NCBI GenBank assembly: GCA_004802705.1
Contig: SGPL01000099.1
Span: forward strand, 1 to 64,000
Source: Bondarzewia mesenterica
Taxonomy: Eukaryota; Basidiomycota; Agaricomycetes; Russulales; Bondarzewiaceae
DNA length: 64,000 nucleotides
Direction of reading: 5' to 3'
Positions within the stretch are counted from its first letter, which is position 1; every line of letters begins with the position of its first letter. Below the pieces are notes generated by a model. It was not told the origin of the DNA. It saw nothing but the letters and a program-made list of their open reading frames with translations, and made no database searches. The position numbers were made by a program, and so were the translations under genes. Shown piece after piece: positions 28,901 through 39,538 of this stretch.

Positions 28901-29744
28901 CGCAGCGTTGCGGCGCCTCCTGTTGAATCCACCCAACGGCGAGGCCGGAAAATGGTTCGAAAAAGTGACAGACGTATGTGGATCAGTTCACCTTGCCTAG
29001 ATGAATGCATCTTATATTCCCGATCCCGTGATAGGGTTCGATCCCCCTCGTTGTTAGAGTCCACAATGCCGATGCCATCGCGACGTTGCTCAACTTGAAG
29101 CGTGAGGTGAAGAGGAGGAAGGGCACCACCATTAAGATGACACTGCTGGGCGCGTCTGAAGCACACTTACTCGCTAAGGAAATCAGCGCCGCAAACGTTG
29201 GCGTCATCGTCTCCCCTCCTCGGTCATACCCATACACATGGGATGACCGCAGATTGTGAGCACCACGATCTGCTTGAACATTTAAATGTAAGGCACCTGT
29301 AGCTAAAAGCTGGCTCTTAAATCAGCCTGGCAGGCCCCCCGCTCACAAACATCAGCCTGGTGCCGTTCCTCCTGGCGCACAACGTAACCGTTGGCATCGC
29401 ACCACAGGGAATCGATGACTATTCGGAAAACATGGCCACTTGGGCCGTGCGCAATCTGCGCTGGGATGCAGGATGGGTGAGCTCCTTCTCTTGAGCCGTG
29501 CGTCGTCAGATGGTACCATTTGACGCATATGCATTCGGGTCATTGTCAGGTCGCCATCGACGGCCAGTTGGAGGCGCCTGAGGCACTCGAACTGGTTTCG
29601 ACCAACATCGACAAGTTGACGGGCGTGCATGTCGACCCGGCCGACACCGACCTCGTCGTTACCCGTGGCGGAGAGCTGCTCTCGTTTGAGAGCAAGGTCG
29701 TCGCTGTTCTCTCGCCTCGACGCGGGTCCATCGACATCTTCTGA
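25916..29744 (+). CDS. Membrane-anchored amidohydrolase, copy B (intact, 18 exons)
   Basis: Eighteen exons (25916-26367, 26428-26630, 26680-26809, 26870-26880, 26934-26945, 27000-27051, 27108-27249, 27298-27345, 27399-27486, 27540-27579, 27640-27718, 27789-27942, 27996-28007, 28059-28653, 28712-28973, 29035-29255, 29326-29476, 29550-29744) join in phase to 948 residues. One N-terminal membrane segment (LLGLGLILFTLCALTTRVFL) precedes the catalytic region. Amidohydrolase-superfamily marks include the metal-binding DVHSHIG, SGGVTTSLILPGSANAIG, FHHAHEAYLVPD, TMKSDHPAIVSRFL and YDADLVIWDSHPLALG. Such proteins are commonly called carbohydrate esterase family 9 in fungi, but the true substrate is unknown. 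Exons 4, 5 and 13 are microexons of 11, 12 and 12 nt. The intron after exon 5 starts with GC rather than GT if the paralogue's intron position is kept. Copy A at 1-3182 is the paralogue. Confidence 0.92.
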
Positions 29745-30325
29745 AAGCACGTCGGACTGGCTTCAGTGCTTTCTTGCTAATTTCCTGATAATTAACGCTC
29801 GAACTCCTGACGCATGTGTATTACGTTGAGAGTGTGTATGTAAATACTGTATGCAATCATCGCATTCGACAGTCCATCTCGGTATGCACAGTCTAGTCTT
29901 TGTATATGAACGGGATGAAGGGGAAGGGAGATGCACATGGGTAGTCGGTCAACGTCAACGTCGTGAGATGGATTAACCACAATCGAATAAACTATTAAAG
30001 TTACAAAGGAGAAATGTTTCTTCTAACTGAGTATGCATGCAGCGTGGGGTAGCCTAGTGTGCCAATCTCCTTCCAATGGTGTAACGAACGTGGGTGTGCT
30101 CAAAAGTCAGAGCAATGCAGAGATTGCAGAAAGTAATGGAAGAGCAGGAGGAAATGGAGGGCAGGGTAGGTGGATGGGTGAGTGTGCGTGCAGATGTACA
30201 AATGAGAGCGGAAAAGGCAGAAAAGAAATCAGAAAAAAGCGGGAGGCGCAAAACGAGTTGAGACAGAGACAGAGAAGCGATGCAACTGATAGATGCACAG
30301 CATAAAGTCAAACAGAAGTGTCTGA
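29745..30325. other. Intergenic between convergent genes
   Basis: This is 3' flanking DNA of amidohydrolase B and the TRP-like gene. An open frame on the minus strand continues past the TRP stop only by chance. Confidence 0.4.
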
Positions 30326-32845
30326 TCACATTGCGTGCGTCACCTGCCCCTCCTCGATAGTCAGATGCCGACTGTGCGAGAGATGCGATGGTGTGTCCAG
30401 CTCGCCGTGCCCTGCCGTCGATGCGCCGTAGCTCGTCGAGAGTGGCGTTGGCGAGTACTGTGACGGTGATTCGCCGGCAGAATACGAGTTGGATGAGCGA
30501 GCGGGCATCAGCCGTGAGGGAATCTGCTTCCCATACGACATTTCCGAATTCGTCGTCTGCGCGCTCGATGGCTCGGCGTAAGTGGTGGTGGGCGTGAAGG
30601 CCGGATACGGCCTNTTCACGTTTTGGGTCCAGCGGAACGTTGTGAGTCGGCGTGGGGTTGGTCGGTCGGCTCACGGTGAAGGTCGACGAGTGGTAGGAAG
30701 GTGAGGGGTCCCCTTTCTCGTCCGGTAGCAGTCGACCCTTTTTCTCGACGTCGTCATTCTTTTCGAGCATCGAATCGTCGGAGGACGTAGATGGACCACT
30801 GCCTTTGCGCAGGGACAATGGGCGGCGATGCCAGAGCTGCTGCAAGCCCAGGTTCCAGATGGTGTTCAGGAACATGATAATGACCGTGACGCTCAAGATG
30901 ACAGCCATGATAATGCCGATGACGACGCGAGGGATGGGAGCCAGATTGAGATGCTCGAGGAAGGCGATCGATAGACCGGTGCACACGAGTCGGACGATGG
31001 CGAGGAAAATCGAGAGAATATCTGCTCGGCGGGTTTTGCCGGGTTTGAGGAATGCCAGCGACAGCAAGAGCAGGAATTCGATGACCACCAAACACGCAAT
31101 TTGGACAGTCCCGTTGGCTTTGGAAAATGCGATGAAGAGGGAGCGTACGAATGCAGCCAGGATAGGAAGGGCGAAGAAGAAAAGGCGGGGAGGACGGAAT
31201 TGCCCATGCAAGGGTTCGTGGGCAGGGAGGTCGATGGAGAGGGTAAAGGGAGATGAGCGGCGACAATACAAAAGTACGCGGAGGGTGGGATAGCCAACTG
31301 CGCCCATAATGATCACGAAAGTGATTACTGAGATGAGAATGGAAAGCCAGCTGTCCTTCAAAGTCCATTGGTAGAAGGAAAACACGACCAATGGGAAGAA
31401 GCAGACGAGAGCCTGGTAAGGATTGAAATGAATACCCACCTTACAGAGTCGGACCAAAATTCAAGATGTACGTACCAGACGAATAGCCCATGCGCCAGCA
31501 AACGCAGGGTACTTGGCCTTCATTGTGGGGAGCCATGATGGCCGACTACGGCCGCTGCGTGCGAGCAGCAGCAAAATCCCGTAAACGATGCCAAGAAGAG
31601 CCAGCGTGATAGCAGTGAGAATGAGCGCGACAAGGAAGATGGTCATGAAGGCGTTCGCCGTAGCGATACCGATGGCACTGACATAGATCGGCACCCCCGC
31701 CTGCAGCACATTTGATGACGCCTCGGTGACAATCTGCACCTCGTTGATTGTTGCCAAATCTACAGCGCTCCTGTTTACTATAGGAAGGACATAGCTCGAG
31801 TCCGAGAGGTCAGCGAGGTTGACTTTAGGGAGAGCACTGGCAGTCGCCAAGAGGGACTTTGGAACAACGTAATTGGCCGCGGGGACGTTGTAAGGACTAA
31901 GCTTACGATTGACGAGGGCGAGGCCGTTGCCGGAAGCATCGGTCATGTTGCCGCCCGTGAGATGGCGCATCTTGGTAATGCTGTTCTGCATGGAGGAGGA
32001 AGTGGACTGAGCGAACAAACCCATCGCCCAAGAGAAATTGAGGGTGAAGGAGCGGTAGACGACAGGATAGTTGAGGTTGAGGAAGGATGAAGAGGCAATA
32101 AATTGATAGAGGGCAACGAGGTCAAGGAGGCGGAAAGGCGCAAGGGCGTCGGGGATAAAAGATTGCCATGCTGCAGAGAAGAGGGCGAGGAAACCAATTC
32201 CACCAGTAGCCCATGATACACCAGTCTGGTGTATCGACCACCCGTTGGAGATAGTAGCTTGGATACAAGCTTTGAGTTCACCCGTGTTGACATCGAAGAG
32301 GGAGAGTTGCGCGAAAGCCTCGAGATCAGGTATCTTGTAGGCGATGCCGGGGATGAGAGAGTTCAGATTCACGGAGCTTGGGAGCTGTAGGGTTTCTGCA
32401 CCAACGAAATTGTACACTGGGAGGGGGCAAAGGGCATTGTTGAAGAGAGAGCAAATGTCGATTGTCACGTTGGCAGGATGCATGCCATAGACATTGAGGA
32501 ACAGGTTGGCAGTGACGTTGACATTTGCTTGCTGCGGGAAATGATGGGTGCGAAAGGGTCATGTGAGCAGAGAAAGACTTACGATGCTGGCGGCAGAGAC
32601 GTTAAAAGCGACAGAACGGTTGTGGGCGATGTAGGCCACATCAAACTGCTGAACGAGGATGTTTTCTGGAGGAGCACAGTACGATACAGAAGAAGTGACT
32701 GGAGACGGATGAAGAGGAGTTAGTTAGGACAGGAGGGTTTGGGTAACAAGGAGGACATACAGAGAATGTCTTCGTGAGCGGAGACAAGAGGGATTAAGAA
32801 TAAGGAAGAAAATACTAGTCGCAGCCTGGCGACGTCGAAGCGCAT
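30326..32845 (-). CDS. ML-like/TRP membrane protein (Flc family)
   Basis: Four exons (32761-32845, 32583-32698, 31476-32531, 30326-31412) give 780 residues once the N at 30614 is dropped; with the N counted the frame breaks at LDPKRE. A signal peptide (LRLVFSSLFLIPLVSA) leads into an ML-like lumenal domain (SYCAPPENILVQQFDVAY, NVTIDICSLFNNALCPLP). A TRP-like multi-pass region follows with about nine hydrophobic segments (TGGIGFLALFSAAWQSF, AFMTIFLVALILTAITLAL, LVCFFPLVVFSFYQW and others). The cytosolic tail is Ser/Pro rich and probably phosphorylated. The yeast relatives Flc1-3 act in FAD transport into the ER, calcium homeostasis and wall integrity; the exact role here is inferred only from family. 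Confidence 0.9.
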
Positions 32846-33251
32846 TGTGGGCAAAGAGAGAGAGACGTGAAGGGAAGAGACGTCTCTGTCGTGTTTGGCC
32901 TGTCGTGATATAAAAAGAAATGAGCACGCCGTTGTCTTGTGGGGCCATTGTTCCGTAAACGAGCTTACCGCGCTGTCTATTGTCTAGGTCTGCTGTGTAC
33001 GACCAAATGAATTGGAACGCTGGTCACACTGACGGGTCGGCTGTGTAAGTAAGTAGAGTCGGGAAGGACGGAAAGTCGGGAAAGAGAGAAAAGAAAAAAG
33101 AGCCCCGGCGACAGCTGAAGCGCTGACCTCGTTGCATGATTAGAGTCCACGCCAACTTTGGCCGTTTCTTCCTAATCCGGCAATTCCCGGCCTCCGCGCC
33201 ACCGACGCGTCAATCGTCGAGTCCAGGGTGACCCCGACGTCAACCTACTCC
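32846..33251. other. Divergent promoter region, TRP-like gene and MGS1
   Basis: About 400 bp lie between the two starts. The sequence includes AT-rich and purine-rich patches, and no specific site could be assigned. Confidence 0.4.
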
Positions 33252-35560
33252 ATGGACAGTGCTACCACCCTCTCCACAGGTATATTTCATCTTTTATCTT
33301 CTTTTCTTTGTTTTTCAAGTCCTGACTTTTTGAGTCCCAGTCACTTGGTGAGATAGAAATAGTCCTTCAGTGCTCCGCCGTCAGTCGGCACGCTGACGCA
33401 TGTCGGTCTGACTTAGCCCCGTCTGTTCGCGTCAGGTATCAACGTCAGCCATCAACCAACACCTTGACGCTGGCTGCCGCGATGTCCACACGCAAGGCAC
33501 TTCTACTAGCACTCCCAGGCCACCTCCAAAGCTCGTCGCACCCATCTTCAATACTCCCTCCAAACGCGTCGACTCAGCCACTCCCCGCCCTTCCACCTCT
33601 AAGAAACGCACCGCCCAGGCGCCAGATGTCAAGTCGTCTTCCCAACCTAATTCTTCCAAACGGGCAAAGACCACCATTTCAGCACGAGTAGACGCCGCAG
33701 CACCGCTGGCCGAGCGTGTTCGTCCAAAGTCCCTGGACGACTTTGTAGGCCAACTTCACCTCACGGGCCCTGATGCCCTTCTCGTCAATTTGATCAAGAG
33801 GGGTGCTACCGGCAGCATCATCTTCTGGGGTCCGCCGGGGTGCGTGCCTCGGAATTGCGCAGCTGCGACCGCAGACGCCGACACCTGCTGACACGCCTCT
33901 TCCCGCAGTTGTGGAAAAACCACACTGGCCAGGTTGCTCGCCAAAAGTACTGATGCGGTCTTCAAGGAGCTCAGTGCGACCGTCGTCGGTATCAACGATG
34001 TTCGTCCGATATTCGACGAGGCCAAAAATACGCTCCGGCTAACCGGCAGGTGTGTGTCTTCTATGAAGTCAGGCTAACAGCATCCTAAGAATAGATTTGA
34101 GACGAACCATCATCTTTCTTGATGAAATCCATCGTTTTACAAAATCTCAACAGGTACGCTAGTGTGCTGTGCCATCACCATCTCACTCACGGCTGTGCGT
34201 GTATGTAGGATATCTTCTTGCCATTCTTAGAGCAAGGTCACGTTCAAGTATGTATGTTTCTCTGCAGTGGAGTTTCAGATGAACTCATCATCCAAAGTTG
34301 ATAGGCGCTACGACAGAAAACCCATCCTTCAAATTGAACAGTGCTCTCATCAGTCGATGCCGGTGAGCTCGTTGACTTTGAGGCCAAGGTTTCTGATGTT
34401 CACAAGGCAATCAGCGTTTTTGTCCTCGAACGTCTCAAAGACGAGGAGATCACGCAGGTGATCAAAAAAGCCGTCGAGCGCGTGTCGGCATCTGCGCTCA
34501 CTGCATCTGAAGGAGCGGCTGCGTCATCCTCCATCGTGGTAGATGTGGACGCGCCGACCAGTTCACCTAACATACCCACATCGACAGATACCCCGCCACA
34601 ACTAACCTTCTCCTCGCAAACTACATATTCACAGGCGATCTCCTCTCAGGATTCCGCTTCGCCTGCACCCCTATTCCCTTCTTACCCACAGCTAACCCCC
34701 CGCGTCCTCTCCACACTGACATCGCTCTCCACAGGCGACGCCCGCACCGCACTCTCCTTACTCGAACTCGTCCTCCTCTCCCCACCCACGACGCCCGAAC
34801 CCACCCTCCTCTCCTCCCTCCGCGGGTCCGTCTCTGCGAGCTACGATCGCACCGGCGACGCGAGGTACGACCTCATCTCAGCACTGCACAAGAGCGTGCG
34901 CGGGAGCCAGGGCAGCGCCGCGCTCTACTGGCTAGCGCGCATGCTTGAGGCTGGCGAGGATCCAATGTACATTGCGCGCCGCATGACTGTGTGCGCGAGC
35001 GAAGACGTCGGGCTGGCGGATAACCATGCGCTGCCTCTCGTAAGTGTGTTTGCATACTTTCTATTATCTTTCTCAAGCATTCGGCGCAGGCGATGGCGAC
35101 GATGCAAGCATGCCAGATGATCGGCATGCCCGAGTGTCGCATCAACCTCGCGCACCTTGTGTCCTACCTTGCGGAGGCACCGAAGTCGACGCGTGCGTAT
35201 GAGGGCTATAAGCGTGCGGAGGCGGCGGCCAAGTTGGATTTGACGATCCCGGTGCCGATGGGGATGCGGAACGCGCCCACGGGGTTGATGAAGGAGTTGG
35301 GGTACTCGGAGGGGTACCACTACAATCCGGATTATGCGTGCGTCTATGTTCTCTCATGTCCCGAGCTCGCAGGATGCTTAGTTGAAGATTTTTGATGCAG
35401 ACATCCTGTCACCAATGACTATCTGCCGGTACAGGTTAGGGATGATGTACTTTTGAGGGCTGAAGGCGATTTGACAGGGAAAGAATGGGACGAAGAGGCT
35501 TTGCGAAAGTGGGAGATGGAAGAGAACGGTGGCAAAGATTGGGAGAGACGAAGCAGTTGA
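33252..35560 (+). CDS. MGS1: AAA ATPase Mgs1/WRNIP1 (replication fork maintenance)
   Basis: Mgs1/WRNIP1 is a clamp-loader-like ATPase that acts at stalled replication forks with PCNA and polymerase delta. Firm exons are 33436-33839, 33909-34049, 34102-34153, 34209-34247, 34298-34362, 34415-35039, 35090-35337 and 35401-35560. Motifs in order: fork-protein signature [11 protein letters not shown], Walker A GPPGCGKTT, Walker [11 protein letters not shown], sensor 1 GATTENPS, arginine finger SRCR, sensor 2 region [11 protein letters not shown], and the Mgs1 tail ([33 protein letters not shown]). The N-terminal exons are less sure: 33252-33279 plus a 17-nt exon ending before GTCAGT give [15 protein letters not shown] joined to INQHLDAGC, a UBZ-like zinc finger that lacks its first Cys. 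With them the protein has 592 residues. A Ser/Pro-rich insertion of about 70 residues sits in the lid region. Confidence 0.9.
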
Positions 35561-36096
35561 CTAGAGTTGACTTCACCTGTATAATTTACCACATTGTACT
35601 AGAAAAGCAACCTATGAGAATCTTGGAAACACTTTGTTTTGTTTTTCGGAAAGAATACCAACTGACTATTGAGTAATAATACTGTGAACCTATGCAAATT
35701 ATCCATAATACAGATGAGAAAGCGGAAATCCATCAGACAAATGCCCCGCTCGCTGGCCCGACCACGCCAGCTCCGAAGAACCAGCTGTGGAAGAAACCAA
35801 ACTTCCTCGAGACTACCCAAAAGGGTGGCCATGTTCTCAGTGTAACGAGGGGACACGGATGTCATCGACTGGATTTGAAGGATGTGGCATGTGTAAACAT
35901 GCGAGACTCGAGTTAGTTTCTATAGAATAGATCCTAGCTGAGTATGTTCTGGGGAAACAACAAAGTGAGGAGGGCCGTTTATATAGGTGGCGGTGGTCCG
36001 TGCGCGTGAGCGTGGGATACGAGCGCGTGCCACCGGCATCGGCGTGCCGCGCAAGGTGGTAGGAGGAACGGGCAAGAGGCCTCTGCGCAGGCCAAT
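35561..36096. other. Intergenic
   Basis: This holds the 3' flank of MGS1 and the promoter of the pyroglutamyl-peptidase-like gene. I saw no gene here. Confidence 0.4.
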
Positions 36097-37304
36097 ATGC
36101 CAGCCCCCTCTCTCTCTCCGTCCTTTCACGACCCCATCCCGGAAATTCCAGATGACGTTCTCCGCGTCCTCGTCACCGGTTTTGGCGTAAGTTTCGCCTT
36201 TAACATTCTTCCGATCTCCTTCTTTTTACCTCACCCCCTTACGCATGTGTGCATGCCTCCAAAGTTTCTTTCTTTCTCTTTCTCCCTCGAACCCAACATA
36301 AGCCGATTCGCTGATGCCATTGCTCCATCTCACTAGCCTTTCTTCCGCTACCGCGAAAATGCATCGTGGTTAGCCGCGAAGCCACTCAACAATGTCATCC
36401 TCGACCTCGAACCTCCACCAGATCGCATGATTGAGGACGTCCTCCCGGGCTTCGAGTGTTCAGGCGGCTACGTCAAGAAACGACCTCGCTGGGTCCACAT
36501 CACATCCCTCCAACTCCCCCTGACCTATCAAGCCGTGCTCGATATTGCTCCCGGCCTCCAGGCGCGCCCACCCATCCTACCGCCCTCCAACGATCCGATG
36601 CACCTACTCACACCCCCACCCGAAACAGGCTACAATTTTGTGTTCCATTTGGGACTCGCAGGCCGAGGCCCACTGCGGATGGAGCGCCTCGGACACAGGA
36701 TCGGGTACAGGATGAAGGACACGACGGGGATGCACGCGCCCATAGTCGACTACATGCCGGATCCTCCGCCACTCGAACAGTCGCAGACGGAGGTGCTTGA
36801 GAACGCGGCGCGTTTGGCGGCGCTCATGGGTCCCAGGCTAGCCGAGTCGGCGATGGACGTCGTGCATAGCCCGCTCGACGCTGTGACCGACTCGCCCACG
36901 CGCGGATTCGGCAAGGGCTACGAGATGTTTGCTGACGACGTCTTCGCGGCGATCGACGTCGAGAAACTCGTGCACGATCTGAAGGAGGACGGACTCGATG
37001 TGCGTGTTCTCCGTGTCTGGGATCAAGGCCCGTGCCCTTGTGATGCTGCTGACAACTCCAGTGTCCCACTATGCAGAACATTTATTCGTCCATGGACGCC
37101 GGCCACTACGTCAACGATTTTTTGTATTATTGCTCCCTGTGCGAGGCGAAGCGCGCCGTCATGAAGCACGACAGGCAGGGGATGACGAGGGTGCTGTTCA
37201 TGCACTGCCCACCCGCCGACCAGCCTTTCACGACGCAAGAAGTCATCGAAGCTGTTAAAAAGATTATCTGTTGGGTTTGTAGAAGTGAAGATTTTACGCG
37301 ATGA
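36097..37304 (+). CDS. Pyroglutamyl-peptidase I-like (C15) protein, catalytic Cys apparently absent
   Basis: Exons 36097-36186, 36337-36999 and 37062-37304 join in phase to 331 residues. Peptidase C15 enzymes remove N-terminal pyroglutamate using a Cys-His-Glu arrangement. The N-terminal strand VLRVLVTGFGPFFRYRENAS is the family start, FHLGLAGRG is the second strand, and RVLFMHCPP carries the likely His. The segment that normally holds the nucleophile, of the type DAGxxxCxFxYY, reads DAGHYVNDFLYY here, with Asn269 (codon AAC) where Cys is expected. A nearby Cys in YYCSLCEAKR is displaced. The protein may be inactive or have an altered mechanism. Long insertions (PPILPPSNDPMHLLTPPPE) are typical of fungal members. 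Confidence 0.85.
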
Positions 37305-37904
37305 GGAGGGTTTTACTGGCTTGGGGTTTTGTGGGCGCACGCGGCGTCGCGGGGCGCGTCCGATTCTGGGATACCGTTTTAATTTTCTTGGGCTCTTGTG
37401 CTGTGTTGTGACAGATGTACGACTACCCCTTCTCTCTGCTTGCCACCATCCTATCTTTTTTTTTCGTGTTACTGGCATCCATTCTATATCGTGTACTTTA
37501 CAAGGTAACTACTTACTCGGGCCTCCTGTTTTCAGCCGCCGTGGCGGCTTCACTTCCCAGACGTTCTAGATGGTTGCGCGCCGTCTTTTTTCTTTGCCGT
37601 CGCGACCGTTACACATCTATTAGCGAATCTTGCTTTTTGTTTCTCTCTGTGTTTAGTGCTATGATCTATGGACCGTCGACTGTAGCGATCACATTATCAA
37701 CTCCTCCCCCAGTTCTCCTATACACGCACTTTGAGGGCACTTGTCTTGTTGCTTCGGGATGGGTCACGCAGATTCGAGTGAGGTTCGTCGCTCGGGAATA
37801 AATCGAGGTGATAAAGCGCCCTCCGGTCTTCATCCTATTTCATCTGGAGAATATTGCACTCCAGAGTCTAGCTGGCCTGTTATGACGATCTTGAGGTAAG
37901 AGGC

Positions 37905-37930
37905 ATGCCCGGAACGGAGAGACCGGGCAT
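37905..37930. repeat. 8-bp inverted repeat (hairpin)
   Basis: ATGCCCGG at 37905-37912 and CCGGGCAT at 37923-37930 are perfect complements separated by 10 nt. The setting is intergenic. Confidence 0.75.
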
Positions 37931-38400
37931 TCCGGGTGTAAGTGTGACCTCGTGAGACTTCTGGAAGGCGAGCTAGATGTCGAAGAAGTCCGCGCAAGGA
38001 CCGGATTGCATCATGATAGGATGCGAGGTACTTGGTTGGTTGAGTCTGTCGAGTATGCTTTTAAGATAATTAGTAACGTCGACAGGACATGAAAGAAACG
38101 GCGCGATCGTGTAGGCCTGAATCGTTTATTAGCTTTGCGTTTCCATGCATGGCACACTGTGGGAGACGTTGCCGGCCGCCGGTCGCGTTTCCGAGGAGGT
38201 GTGGGGTCAATAATAAGTTATCGTCTGCTGTAGGTTCATGTAAATATGATTTTGGAGCATATGGGTGCTTCGAAGTGTGCTTATCAACCTTTACCACTCT
38301 ATCGAATGAATCCTGGGCCATCGATAAGTGGATGAGCGGGTCTTGTGCGGGTGAGTGTGCTCAGACTCGAAGAGGCAAGATGCAAACGTGGACATCATGC

Positions 38401-38439
38401 CCGGTGCTGGTGAAGTGTGATGTGCGACACCAGCACCGG
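38401..38439. repeat. Perfect 12-bp inverted repeat (hairpin)
   Basis: CCGGTGCTGGTG at 38401-38412 is followed after 15 nt by its reverse complement CACCAGCACCGG at 38428-38439. The arms are perfect and GC-rich, so a stable stem is possible in DNA or RNA. It is not inside any gene I can support. Confidence 0.85.
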
Positions 38440-39538
38440 AGCGCGCGAGAGGGTTTGGTCCGGAGGGTGAGACTCTCAAAAGGGAGTTGTCAATGTGAAG
38501 AGGAAGGTCTGAAATGGCCGTGGGTAGGCAGCTGCACGTCGCGCGCGCGTCCTGAAGCACAGCTGTACACACATGATTTAATACATGCAATGAATTGGAA
38601 TTTTGGAGATGAGTCCCGCGTGCAGTGCGGGGGCAGCCGTGTTTGGGCTGGAATTGGGAGGACGTCGAGGGCGGAGCGCGCGTGCTTGTTTCGGGCGGCA
38701 TCGTGATGGGTGGTGGAGCTGGTTCTGTACGACTTTACTGACGCTTGAGCTTGAGGAAAGGGCGAGAGGGCATCTGGCCCCATTTGTGAGAAGTCGACGC
38801 TTTAGGAAGGTGAGTAAGTACTTGTGTGCGAGCCTGACAGTACATATGTACCTGTGACGACGATGTCGGGCGCGGCGTTCATCGAATTGTTACTGGGGAA
38901 AATGATAATGATGCTCAGAGTGCCAGAACTGCGATGCTGCAGTTGGATGGGCGCATTGTGGGCGCGTTCCTTTTTGCCAAAGGACGCAAGAAGACGACGC
39001 CGGAAGGCGTGTTTATGCCGAGTTGAGAGTGCCGTCGTCATGCGCTTCAAAAAAATGAAAGAAAAAAGTTGTACAAGCCCTTGACAGTATTTAAAAAAAT
39101 GAAGAGGGAGAAAGAGGAGGACGAAGTGTCGAGGGCATTGTGCAAGGGAATTTTGGAGAGAGAGGATGAGGAAAGGGCAAGTGAGAAGGAGCACCGCCTT
39201 CCGGGCGTAGGGAGCTGCGGCCAAAGACTTGTCGACGACTCGGTTCGAGTCCTTACTTTACTTAGCACTCGTTTCTCCTGGACCCTCCTTTCCGTCGACC
39301 CTCTCTGTGACTCGTTCCACCCTTTCTATCCTCTTCCGTTTCTTACAAAGTACTCACAAGTTTTAACTCTCTCCACGCATTTTCTCGATCGTCTCAACTG
39401 CTTCCGTCCATCCGCTTCCCTCTCCTCCTCTCCCGCCCTGCCCTCTTCCCTTTCTCATCCAGAACTCAAGCAAGCCTCATCTATCAGCCTGCCTGCGACC
39501 CTGCTACCCTCACATTCTCCGTCCCTGAGCTTCGCGAC

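Larger units (their letters stand above)
37305..39538. other. Gene-free region with hairpins and C/T-rich leader
   Basis: No ORF here is convincing. Two perfect inverted repeats are visible (37905-37930 and 38401-38439). DNA from about 39240 to 39530 is C/T-rich and is probably the leader or promoter of the Rho gene that starts at 39539. Confidence 0.5.

Noticed and set aside
29035..29052. tRNA B-box-like GGTTCGATCC
   Set aside because: It lies in an amidohydrolase exon, and no A box or cloverleaf is present.
33482..33691. Alternative start ATG near the MGS1 N-terminus
   Set aside because: The ATG is out of frame with the AAA domain.
34341..35120. Long ORF starting inside the MGS1 gene
   Set aside because: Its first part reads through the intron 34363-34414; the AAA ATPase frame requires that intron to join SRCR to VFVLERL.
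38089..38706. 205-codon plus-strand ORF
   Set aside because: There is no recognisable domain, no upstream exon logic and odd composition; it overlaps the hairpin region and is best left unannotated.
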